Below, piece by piece: positions 8,752-18,154 of a stretch of 51,657 bases of DNA. The DNA is taken from assembly GCA_002811675.1 (NCBI GenBank), contig PDIM01010341.1, positions 11,814 to 63,470 on the forward strand, in the 5' to 3' direction. Position 1 is the stretch's first letter; each line of letters starts with the position of its first letter. The DNA is from Ichthyosporea sp. XGB-2017a. Lineage: Eukaryota > Opisthokonta > Ichthyosporea. Position numbers and translations under genes: made by a program. A model generated the notes under the pieces. The model saw only the letters and a program-made list of their open reading frames with translations. It did not search any database and was not told the DNA's origin.

Positions 8752-10249
8752 TTGCGACTGTTTGTATAGTTTCGCTATATGAAATGATATATGACACTCA
8801 CTCTGCGGTGGGATGTCTCTTTGATTGTCAACACTGCTATGCAACACCACCAAAATCCACAATATATACCCTGACACGTAACACAGAGCACACCACAGCT
8901 AATCTATATTCTATCCACAAATCCGAAATATACCTCCATCCACACAATACTGCAGTGTTGACCAATTATAATAAAATATCTCCCCTCCCTCTCCAAATGG
9001 GCCGGTGATCGATCGTTTCCTGCACACGATTATTTCACGGACCTGCACACGTGACACGGTGCCTGGCTGCCCTCATGAGTACAAGGGACTATGGTATTAG
9101 AATGCCTTGCTTATTACAGTCAAGCAGTAAAGCTATGGCCCTAGCTGACCGTGAAAACGTGGGTATTAGGAATTGATTGGATCTATAGTACCTCACGGCG
9201 CGCGAGATTGACTCATGCAATGATGCAGCATCAAGCTGCATCATGTACTGCCTACATGAATATTTGTGCATGTGCATCACTTGCATTTCTACTGGAAGTC
9301 ACTTGCAAGTGAAACACGTAACAGTTGAATGCAGGTCCGGAGTGCAGGTCACTCATAGAGTGAAAGTTTGGAATATGTCAACCATTTGCTACCTCAGCTG
9401 ATTGACGTATACGCCTCTAAAGGCCACCGGATGACGAATGTCAGCAGTTCTAAGCTGTTTTGAACCGACATTCAAGCAAGTCCTCCGTTTTTGCCTTGCT
9501 TGCTTTCACTTGTGGTGCTGCAGATGAGGAGTTTCAATTTCCATTTCATAATTTAAGCTGGAATATCAGTGTAACGAATAAATAAATGGGTATTTTAAAT
9601 GTCCCTGTGAACTGCCTCAGATATTGCAATGAGTAGGGCGCACGACGCTATACTTTGTGAAAGATGGATGATATAAGCCGGGCTTAGCTCATGGAAGCCG
9701 GTAAGCGGCCCAAGTACTGGGTGGCCCAGGCTCCTGAGAGAAGGCGGTCGAAGGAAAGTGGATGTTCTGTTATAAATTAACCAGGGAAACCCGTCACGGT
9801 TGACTAGAAGAGCTTTATATAGCTGCCCAATAGGCGGGGGGTTAGTAGTCGCAGGGAGGATGATAGAGATAGATGGTGATGGTGATATAGGGTTAGGGGA
9901 GGGGGTTATAATAATAATAATTGGGAGTGTACTATAGTAATATGTAATAGATAGGGCCCCTCCCCCATGATCATCCATAGATAGTCCATATAGAGTGGAT
10001 ACACGCCCCCGCTACCCCCCCTCCTCCACTTATAACTGTCACTCATTCTTCACTGCAGGGAAGAAAGTAGGTGTTAGCCAGATTAGCAAATAGAATCCCA
10101 GTCACACACACACACACAAACACCCATTCCTGTCCTAGCTATACAAGACCAACAAGGGCCTGGAATTGTCTGTCTGTCTGTGTTTGATCGTATTGTGTAG
10201 TTGTAATCTATAGTATCCACGTATATATATATATTCACTTGTGTTAGTT
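8752..10249. other. Long intergenic region between ZnT and V-ATPase c''
   Basis: About 1.5 kb between two divergent genes, so it must hold both promoters. There is no credible ORF. Contents: a perfect 10-bp-stem hairpin (9220-9244), a 12-bp palindrome CACTTGCAAGTG (9300-9311), purine-rich low-complexity sequence (about 9850-9930), a C-rich stretch near 10000-10025, a CA repeat near 10104-10117, and an alternating TA tract (about 10221-10234) just upstream of the V-ATPase ATG. Confidence 0.6.
9220..9244. repeat. Perfect inverted repeat (10-bp stem, 5-nt loop)
   Basis: ATGATGCAGC is followed by a 5-nt spacer and its exact reverse complement GCTGCATCAT. It is in the middle of the divergent ZnT/V-ATPase intergenic region, so it may be a regulatory site. 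Function unknown. Confidence 0.6.
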
Positions 10250-10924
10250 ATGGCATCTACGGGGTATAAGAGCAGTTCCTGGAAGTGCCAGGCATGTGTG
10301 GGATTTTCTATCCTTTTCACCCTTATCTGGTTGACTGCCCTGTATCTTCTTCTGACGGGCCAGGGCGAGTGGTTTAATCCAGGGAAGTTTATCCTTTCCA
10401 TCTCCCCTTATATGTATGCTAGTATGGGGATCGCAATTGCCATATCCTTCTCTGTTATTGGGGCGGCATGGGGTATCTTTATTACTGGGTCCAGTATTGT
10501 TGGAGGAGGGGTCAAGGCTCCAAGGATCAAGACAAAGAATCTCGTGTCCATTATCTTTTGTGAAGCCGTCGCTATTTATGGGATTATTATGGCAATTGTG
10601 TTTTCAAACGATGTCCACTCTTATAGTCAAGTGTGGGATCCGTTCAGCAGTGATCTTCCCGCCGAACAATACAGCGAAATGCTCAAAAACTACTTTGGAG
10701 GTTTTGCAGTATTTGCTGCTGGGCTGACTGTAGGCTTTTCGAATCTCTTTTGTGGGATCTGTGTAGGGATTGTTGGAAGCGGAGCCGCATTGGCTGATGC
10801 ACAGAATGGTGCTCTGTTTGTGAAGATTCTTGTTGTTGAGATTTTCGGCTCTGCTATTGGATTGTTTGGTGTTATTATTGCCATCATCCAAGTGTCTTCG
10901 GTGAAGATGGGAGACGCTGTGTAA
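10250..10924 (+). CDS. ATP6V0B: V-type ATPase subunit c'' (Vo proteolipid)
   Basis: 224 aa, single exon. This proteolipid of the membrane Vo rotor carries protons in acidification of vacuoles, endosomes and lysosomes. Five hydrophobic helices are visible, with an N-terminal extra helix (about 16-36) that distinguishes c'' (yeast Vma16) from c. The two homologous hairpins carry buried glutamates at Glu105 ([11 protein letters not shown]) and Glu197 ([12 protein letters not shown]). Glycine-rich helices ([23 protein letters not shown]) are typical of the family. The start at 10250 gives [10 protein letters not shown] and matches usual length. No clear AATAAA is close behind the stop. Confidence 0.95.
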   Translation: MASTGYKSSSWKCQACVGFSILFTLIWLTALYLLLTGQGEWFNPGKFILSISPYMYASMGIAIAISFSVIGAAWGIFITGSSIVGGGVKAPRIKTKNLVSIIFCEAVAIYGIIMAIVFSNDVHSYSQVWDPFSSDLPAEQYSEMLKNYFGGFAVFAAGLTVGFSNLFCGICVGIVGSGAALADAQNGALFVKILVVEIFGSAIGLFGVIIAIIQVSSVKMGDAV

Positions 10925-11665
10925 AGAGAAGAAGCGTGAATCTACCCGAGTACGACTTTGGCCTTTCGTGTTATTTCTATTATTTTCCTGTATTTCTTCG
11001 TTAGTTCTTTCTTGGTTTTGTATTGTTTGTTGTGGAATTGGGAAGGACCTCGCAGTGGTGGTAAAGATCATTTTGGGGGATAGAAGTGAAAATGGTTCGT
11101 TCACCACATGCACTTAAGAGTATAATTTAATAACAAGCTGAAGGACTAATTTATTGAAGCGAATTCCGCTTTGTGAAGGTGAAAAGAGTGGACTCTGACG
11201 CATGCGTTGGTTTTTCATTGCTGGAACGGGCTTCCCTATGAAAACCAAAGTGTATATTAAGAGTCTTTATTCTTTTCGCTCTGTCTTTAAGTTGCTTATT
11301 CTTTGACGCTGTGCTGTGTGGCTTTTTGCTGGTTCTGTTAGCTGGGATGAAGGAGCGGTTTAGTTGTATATTTTATGGACACATGGAGGGCAAGGTGACC
11401 TTGGTAAATGGTTCCCTTGGAAGAAAGAAGGACGGAAATATAGAAGGAAAAAAAAAGGAGGAAAAGCAAAGTATTGGAAGAGGTCGCTTTGAAGAAAGAA
11501 CAAGTGTAAAACCAGAAAATAATATAAAACGAAAGATTTATTAAAGAAAAAATGCCAAAAAAAAAAAACAAATAAAAAGACAAATTTGCTGCAAATTGTA
11601 TTAAACATATTCATCGTTTATAGTTGCAATAGTTTCAAAGTTGCTCAAGTTTCATTTGCCTGTAT
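10925..11665. other. Convergent intergenic region, V-ATPase / ACAD10
   Basis: 741 bp between two converging genes, A/T-rich with an A-run near 11557-11568. A plus-strand AATAAA sits at 11571-11576, rather far to serve the V-ATPase gene. A minus-strand signal (TTTATT on plus, 11537-11542) lies about 124 nt past the ACAD10 stop. Small ORFs here are compositional. Confidence 0.6.
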
Positions 11666-14600
11666 TTACGCAACTGAACGCAGAGTTGCTCTTTTCAGCT
11701 CCATTTTTGCCACAGCCTCACGATGGACCTCATCTGGGCCATCCGCTAGGCGAAGAGTCCTGGCCATTGTCCAGAAGAAGGCCAAAGGAACATCATCAGA
11801 CACCCCCCCTCCACCATGAGCCTGGATTGCTCGATCCACCACCTGTTGGACCACTCGAGGAGTGGCTAGCTTTATGAGGGCAATCTCCTCCTTTGCGTTC
11901 TTGTTTCCCACTGTATCCATTTTGTATCCCGCATCTAATACCATCAGACGAAGACTGTGAATGTCCAGTCGACTCTCACCAATGTCCCTCAGCATTGAAC
12001 CATGCTCTGCCAAAGGCCGGCCAAAAGCCTCTCGAGCCTTGACGCGAGCAACCATGAGCTCTAAGGAGCGTTCAGCCATACCTATCAATCGCATACAGTG
12101 ATGGATGCGTCCAGGTCCAAGGCGCCCTTGCGCGATTTCAAAGCCTCGGCCTTCTCCAAGAATAACATGATTTGCAGGAACACGGACATCGGTGAAAGAT
12201 ACTTCTGCATGTCCGTGGGGGGCGTCCATATATCCAAAGACACTCAGGGGTCGCTTTACTTCTACTCCTTGGGTATCCATGGGCACTAGAATCATTGTAT
12301 GCTGCTTATGCTTGGGTGCTGAGAGATCGGTCTTGCCCATAAAAATAGCAAACTTGCACCGAGGGTCACACGCACCACTGGTCCACCACTTGGTTCCATT
12401 CAAAACATATTCATTAGTAGAGCTGTCCAGAATAACCGATGCTTCAATATTGGTAGCATCAGATGATGCCACGGCTGGCTCTGTCATGGCAAAGCATGAG
12501 CGCCATTCACCAGATAAAAGGGGCTTCAAGAAATGACCCTTTTGAAAGTCTGTTCCGTATCTTGCAAGAACTTCCATGTTGCCCGTATCAGGTGCCGAGC
12601 AATTGAAGACTTCGGGTGCGAATACAGATCGTCCCATAATTTCACACAGGGGCGCATATTCGGCATTAGTTAGCCCCATACCGGCCCCCACATTAGCTCC
12701 TACATACTTGTTTGAGTCCACGGGAAGAAAAAGATTCCATAAACCAGCGTCCTTGGCCTTTACTTTTAATTCTTCCATTAATGGGCATATCTCCCAACAA
12801 TTTTCAGACTTGGAATGCTCAATAAACACACGCTCGCAAGGATAGATATACTCTTCCATAAAATTCGTTAACTTTTCTCTAAGCTCAACTACGTATTCTG
12901 AGGGCTTCATGGCATATGAGGGACCATACGAAGTCTCGGGAGAATCAGAAGAGAATGCCGAATCAGGGCGGAATGCAAGCGAGCTGGAATGATAACCACG
13001 CACGCCGCTTGAAGTTTTACTGTATTGATATGGGGCTGAAGAATTTTGTGAATTCGTGCTTATTTTCCCTTCAATAATGGCAAGGCCTTGCTTTGCCAGA
13101 TGGTCCACCAATAATCCCATTTTTTCGCTTTGAGGGGAACTATCTTGGCCTGCCATTGATCTTCGAAGAACGCCCTGACAGATTGCAGCAGCACGAAATA
13201 GAGAAAAGCTCAGATAAAAGGGCCAATGAGGATTTGGCTCCTGCCCAGCACGTTCCAGGTACATTCCATAGAATTCATTAAGAGTAGGGATTCCTTTGCC
13301 TTCACGCACACCACCCAAGCTGGGTAATAAAGGAAAGTCCTTTGGCAAGAAATAGCCAAGGCAGCTGGTTGCTACATCACACCAGGGATCACCTATAGTT
13401 GCCAATTCCCAATCAAGCACAGCAAGAACTTCACTCTTTTGTGGGTGAAATATTAGCTGGTCCATTCGGTAATCCCCATGAACAAGACATGCCCGCTCTT
13501 GCTCAGGCACATTATCAGTCAGCCATTGGTGCAGAAGGGTCATCGACTTTACATCTTGAGTTTTGCTCGCTTCATATTGTTTCCACCAAGTACGTATCTG
13601 CCTGGAGCAGTAGTTAAGTTCAGTGCTTCCCAGTTTTTCGAGTGGAGTGCCCAATACTGGAACGTCCTGATGAATGCGCGCAAGAATGTCAACACATGAT
13701 TCGTACAAGGCCCGTTTGTCTTTCACACTTCCTACTTCACGTAGTAGCGGATCTCGAAAAACCCGACCTTTAACATAGTCCATAAAGTAGAACGGGGTTC
13801 CTACCACATTGGTATCTTCACAGTACACGTGAAGCTTTGGCACCGGCAATATATCCTGCACGGCGTCCATGATGAGATATTCACGGTCCACGGCATGTGC
13901 GCCTTTCAGTAGCTTCCCCGGGGGTTGCTTGCGCAATACATATTCGGCGTTCGTCTCCACACTTGGTGATACTGGTCCTTGACGACGGACATAAAAGGTC
14001 GGGTTACTTCTGCCATGGTTGAACTGCCTCACATCGGCAATACGACCTTCTGCATTCGGACTCTGTACATCCTGAAATCCATCCACGCCTTGTGCGTTCA
14101 AGTAAGAAGCAAGCACATCAATGTCAAGGCGGCGATCTGCGCGTACACGGATGGTGCCAGGGATATAATGTGAAAGTTGAATTCCTTCCCCAAGAATTCC
14201 CTCCATCTCGCGGAGAGCTTGGATTGGCTCTTCTACTTTGATCGTCTGAAAACCCATGTCACGGGCTGCCTTTACATTCACCCCCAGGTCATCCAGAAAG
14301 AGCACCTGGTGCGGCTCAATGCCCGGGCCCAGCCTGTCCAACAATATGGAGAAGATACGCGGGTCGGGCTTGCGGACCCCCTCCACACAGGACTCCACCA
14401 TGCAGTGGAAGAGTGGGCCCAGGGTTGTTGCCATTTCCTGGGAAGCGGGCCTTCCTACAGGGGTGGTCAGTTTCCAATTATTAGTGAGGGCAGCTACCTT
14501 AAAGCCGTCCTGCCGCAGAATCTTAATGGCAGTCACGTATTCCTTATTGACACGAAGTTCGCTATGGATTTTGTCAAAAAGTCTTTCTGTGTTGATACTA

Positions 14601-14684
14601 GCCCTCTCTTCCTTCTCATACTGTGCACCAAAACACTTATAAAATTCCTCCAGTTCCATCTCGCCACGCTCCAGGGAGGCAAAT
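11666..14684 (-). CDS. ACAD10: ACAD10-type HAD / aminoglycoside-kinase-like / acyl-CoA dehydrogenase fusion, 5' end missing
   Basis: At least 1,000 aa, open into the assembly gap. The frame continues upstream of the ATG at 14659 as [14 protein letters not shown], so that ATG is internal and the start is in the gap. Domains, numbered from that Met: the C-terminal half of a HAD hydrolase (ALTNNW about 57-62; [17 protein letters not shown] about 121-128); an APH-like kinase fold (about 210-480, HGDYRMDQ at 394-401 and [11 protein letters not shown] at 415-425); and a full acyl-CoA dehydrogenase (about 590-997, [47 protein letters not shown]). This three-part fusion is characteristic of ACAD10; ACAD11 lacks the HAD part. 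The family acts in catabolism of unusual (4-hydroxy) fatty acids. The HAD nucleophile motif would be in the gap. Single exon as far as visible. Confidence 0.9.
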
Positions 14685-15444
14685 NNNNNNNNNNNNNNNN
14701 NNNNNNNNNNNNNNNNNNNNNNNNNNNNNNNNNNNNNNNNNNNNNNNNNNNNNNNNNNNNNNNNNNNNNNNNNNNNNNNNNNNNNNNNNNNNNNNNNNNN
14801 NNNNNNNNNNNNNNNNNNNNNNNNNNNNNNNNNNNNNNNNNNNNNNNNNNNNNNNNNNNNNNNNNNNNNNNNNNNNNNNNNNNNNNNNNNNNNNNNNNNN
14901 NNNNNNNNNNNNNNNNNNNNNNNNNNNNNNNNNNNNNNNNNNNNNNNNNNNNNNNNNNNNNNNNNNNNNNNNNNNNNNNNNNNNNNNNNNNNNNNNNNNN
15001 NNNNNNNNNNNNNNNNNNNNNNNNNNNNNNNNNNNNNNNNNNNNNNNNNNNNNNNNNNNNNNNNNNNNNNNNNNNNNNNNNNNNNNNNNNNNNNNNNNNN
15101 NNNNNNNNNNNNNNNNNNNNNNNNNNNNNNNNNNNNNNNNNNNNNNNNNNNNNNNNNNNNNNNNNNNNNNNNNNNNNNNNNNNNNNNNNNNNNNNNNNNN
15201 NNNNNNNNNNNNNNNNNNNNNNNNNNNNNNNNNNNNNNNNNNNNNNNNNNNNNNNNNNNNNNNNNNNNNNNNNNNNNNNNNNNNNNNNNNNNNNNNNNNN
15301 NNNNNNNNNNNNNNNNNNNNNNNNNNNNNNNNNNNNNNNNNNNNNNNNNNNNNNNNNNNNNNNNNNNNNNNNNNNNNNNNNNNNNNNNNNNNNNNNNNNN
15401 NNNNNNNNNNNNNNNNNNNNNNNNNNNNNNNNNNNNNNNNNNNN
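14685..15444. other. Assembly gap (run of N)
   Basis: 760 unknown bases. The gap removes the 5' end of the ACAD10-type gene and the rest of the Tnp2-like gene, so the boundary between them cannot be placed. A transposon insertion breaking the ACAD10 5' region cannot be excluded. Confidence 1.
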
Positions 15445-16562
15445 ATGTACTTCTTCAGCCTTAAATTGGCTGGGAAGTTCATGATGGCCAACATCATTGG
15501 CCACACTGAAACGTTTATGAGCTTTTTAAGCTTCACCCCATCAAGGGTGAAGAGAAAAGCAATATTTCGGGGTTCCGTGAAGAACCCAGTTTTCTTCAGA
15601 GAGCCCCATACTGTCCCATCGACAAGGTCCTCCAAGTGACCCGACGGGGGCTGCTTTCTGGTCGCGTGCGCAGTGACCAGCGAGCAGAAAGTTTTGGACA
15701 GGAAAAGTTTTTGAAGCTTCTCTCGGACGGAGGTGAACAGAAACCCATGCCGCCCTCGGTTCACGGATGCACACTTGGGGCAGCGGTGGACCTCTGTCCC
15801 AAGTTCTTTAAATCCCTCGGCCACGTCCTTCTGCGCCCAAATGACCCCGCATCCCTCGGCGCAGGTTACACGCCTGTATATATGGCAGGGATAATGCCGC
15901 AGCAGGGTCTTCATGCTGCGGAATTGTTTCAGGTACTTGCACTCCTCGGACTGCAAGCCACACTCCCTAATGAAGCAAGCTGTGATCTTTACGAAAAGGT
16001 CACAACTTGCGGCGGACACCCCACGGGTGAGCTTCACAAACATCACCTTCATGGCAAAGCGCAGGCCCGGGGTGGCCGGATCTTCGCCACGCCCGAAAAG
16101 CGTACCCCAGAGCTCGTGCGATCTCAGTGCTTGCGCCCTGGAGTACGCAGCTGGGGTGTAGTATTTATCCCCCGTGGAAAAAGTACCCGGGGGTACGCTG
16201 CTTTGCTCATCTTGCGAAGCAGTCTCCGAAGAAGGGTTCCAAGCGTCCCAATCATAATCTTCCCCTCCCCATGACTCATGATCCTCCTCCTCCTCCTCCT
16301 CCTCCTCCTCCGCATCTCGCCGCACTTGCTCCTCCTGAACTCTTAGTAGACGGAATGGATTCGCGTCTTGTAAGAGTAAAGGTTTTGGAGAGAGCAAGGG
16401 GATCCTCGAAGTCGTCTTGTGTACATGACAAGAGGATGCCCTGTCGTACCGAAAGCCAGGGGGCGTAGCAAGAGCCACTTTCCCTGGCGTAATAGTGGAT
16501 GAGTCCAACCTCCAAGTGGCCCTTGGAGATTGGAGAAGCTGAATAGCTTTATGATTCGACAT
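15445..16562 (-). CDS. Tnp2-like (CACTA/En-Spm type) transposase, N-terminal part, truncated by gap
   Basis: About 372 codons are visible before the gap; the start is MSNHKAIQLL. An upstream in-frame Met exists at 16586. A poly-Glu run encoded by a GAG repeat (16281-16312) and an acidic Trp/Tyr-rich stretch are followed by a treble-clef-like Cys pattern (CAEGC and CPKC), then LVDGTVWGSLKK, NIAFLFTLDGVKLKK and SVWPMMLAIMNFPANLR. The order zinc site, 'DG..y' and 'DGv...s.WP..l.i..lP...R' is the signature of the Transposase_21/Tnp2 family of DNA transposons. The catalytic core beyond the WP block is hidden. It may be a live element, a relic or a domesticated gene. The assignment rests on motif recognition. 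Confidence 0.6.
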
Positions 16563-16578
16563 TCCGGTTAAAATATCA

Positions 16579-16740
16579 ATGCGCAAGAAAGCAGCAAAGG
16601 GCCAGCTAAAGTCGATATCGAAAAATTTGCAACAGACAGGCCAAGCTACTGCTGCTGCTGCGAAGAAGAAAGCCGGGGGGCGGAAAAAACGAGGCTCAAC
16701 AAGTTATGGTTACGGCCCTGACAAGCCCTTTAAGGGCTGA
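16579..16740 (+). CDS. Possible small basic protein (53 aa)
   Basis: An ATG-to-TGA frame starting 17 bp from the divergent Tnp2-like start. It has two lysine/arginine-rich patches (MRKKAAKGQLK, KKKAGGRKKRG), a poly-Ala run and a Gly/Tyr tail, ending PDKPFKG. A perfect AATAAA follows 63 nt after the stop (16804-16809), which raises the chance that it is expressed. If the Tnp2-like protein starts at 16586, the two frames overlap by 8 bp. I recognise no homologue; it may be spurious. Confidence 0.3.
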   Translation: MRKKAAKGQLKSISKNLQQTGQATAAAAKKKAGGRKKRGSTSYGYGPDKPFKG

Positions 16741-16803
16741 GGTTCTTTCTTCAACGTCTAAACTGAGTTTATAAATGAACGAATATAAATCTATATCAAT
16801 GGT

Positions 16804-16809
16804 AATAAA
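16804..16809 (+). terminator. Poly(A) signal AATAAA, small ORF
   Basis: A perfect plus-strand AATAAA lies 63 nt after the 53-codon ORF stop. It is the main support that the small ORF is a gene. Confidence 0.4.
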
Positions 16810-16941
16810 CTGATTCTATACTTGCTAGTTGCTTTATCTGTATGATCCATATTTTTACAAAAACTACTGCAATGTTTATTTCCTTCACGTCGGGAATTGG
16901 TTTTTGCGAACACTCTTTTAACTTTGCTTTTGGTCCCTTGC

Positions 16942-17517
16942 TTACATCCATAGATTCTTATCATTGTCCAACCCCATTGAGAGAGTCGGAAGTGTCAACG
17001 TCTGAATAAATTTCTTCACCCCTTTGTCTGCTTTGACCAACCTATTTACTTCACTTCGCATGTAAGAAAGCATTTGGCACATCAATTTTCCAATTTGCGT
17101 CTTATTCAGACATACTTCTACGTCCCCGAAGAACAATAATCTTATTGATTCCCCATCAACCACACGAAACTCAACATCCTTCACTTCTCTTGATCTGGCG
17201 TTTTCAACTACCTTCTTCAACATTTCCCGCTTCTTCTCAGTTGTTAACATGTCAAATGTAGGGCAAACAAAAAGCTTGAAACGTTCGAGGTGATCAAGGG
17301 TGGCAGCGACGTCTTCTGTGTTACATTTTTTCAACTCAATCCATACTTCTTCTCTGTCAAATAAACTTCTCATAACGCTCTTACAGATTTCACGAAAATA
17401 TTTCGCCACAAAATGTACATCGCTTTCGCGAATTGCTCTTTTGCTTGGATTACTGTCCTTTACAATACTTCTGATCCAAGATTTGTTACTTCTATTACGC
17501 GACGTCATCCCATGCAC
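16942..17517 (-). CDS. Unrecognised protein, 191 aa
   Basis: Open frame of 191 codons in one exon, mostly charged and helical in character (Lys/Glu/Arg-rich, with KKREMLKKVVENAR near the middle and VEFRVVDGESIRLLFFGDVE as a likely strand pair). No signal peptide or membrane segment is visible. A second Met at residue 4 is an equally possible start. I recognise no family. It lies between the Tnp2-like gene and the 3' end of the giant gene, on the same strand as both, so it could belong to the mobile element or be a lineage-specific gene. Confidence 0.5.
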   Translation of the reverse strand: MHGMTSRNRSNKSWIRSIVKDSNPSKRAIRESDVHFVAKYFREICKSVMRSLFDREEVWIELKKCNTEDVAATLDHLERFKLFVCPTFDMLTTEKKREMLKKVVENARSREVKDVEFRVVDGESIRLLFFGDVEVCLNKTQIGKLMCQMLSYMRSEVNRLVKADKGVKKFIQTLTLPTLSMGLDNDKNLWM

Positions 17518-17826
17518 TATTCACTTGGTACTCTCAGTACGTAGAGGGTCTACTGTTGAAGAGTTTATACTTAAACTGCCTCTAAAATAGTTTGTCCCAT
17601 ATAACCTCTTAAACACAGCGCTTCGCTGCCGAACCAACTAGCACACATCTATTCCACCAACTAAGATTTTATATTTGTAACCAGCTAAGGGCAAACGTTG
17701 AGCTCTATCCTCGCTAAAGGAATAACGTATATAAGCACTGCCGATCACAGTAACGCTTTCAAAACAACAAATATTCCCAATCCAAGTGATCGTATACATG
17801 TAGTAAAGTGACAAATATAAATCAGT

Positions 17827-17851
17827 AAAAAAAAAAATAAAATGAAAAAAA

Positions 17852-17893
<42 letters not shown>
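17827..17893. repeat. Poly(A)/poly(T) tract
   Basis: 67 bp almost pure A on the plus strand with a few interruptions (TAAAATG near the start). It could be the tail of a retroposed copy or simple low-complexity sequence. No LINE 3'-end motif like that at 44-47 kb precedes it. Confidence 0.9.
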
Positions 17894-17894
<1 letters not shown>

Positions 17895-18055
17895 AAAAAT
17901 GAAACACTAAAAAAAAAAAAAACAGAAATCAAATCACAATAAAACAATTGAAAGACAAATAAAAAGAGTCCAAACACAAACAAAACCCACAAAAAGGCGA
18001 GGGGCTTGATTCTTAATAGGCAGATGTCACTAATTGTCACATCTCATATCTCTGG

Positions 18056-18061
18056 TTTATT
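18056..18061 (-). terminator. Poly(A) signal of the giant gene
   Basis: TTTATT on plus (AATAAA on minus) lies 94 nt past the giant gene's stop codon. Confidence 0.6.
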
Positions 18062-18154
18062 GTTTACACTTTACTGTGTTTGTTACCCCCCCCCCCGAGG
18101 GCAACAGTTTTCTTTTAGGTTCTCGGGAAAACCATCTGCACCTTTGAATTTCTT

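Larger units (their letters stand above)
17518..18154. other. 3' flank of the giant gene with long A tract
   Basis: 637 bp. Contains an A-rich tract (17827-17893, with a further A run to 17922), a C run (about 18086-18096) and the giant gene's poly(A) signal (18056-18061). On the minus strand a frame ending at 17638 carries about 35 sensible-looking residues before it enters the homopolymer. I could not attach these to any gene. Confidence 0.6.

Noticed and set aside
9595-9978. Minus-strand frame of 127 codons in the ZnT/V-ATPase interval
   Set aside because: Low-complexity Ile/Pro/Ser content from a repetitive purine-rich stretch; no domain or signal.
11311-11614. Small frames in the V-ATPase/ACAD10 interval, including Phe-rich minus frames
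   Set aside because: Composition follows A/T runs; no conserved feature.
14177-15639. Plus-strand frames crossing the N gap
   Set aside because: Their length is mostly unknown bases; the coding flanks belong to minus-strand genes.
17638-18040. Phe-rich minus-strand frames through the A tract
   Set aside because: Homopolymer translation; the short non-repetitive tail could not be attached to a gene.
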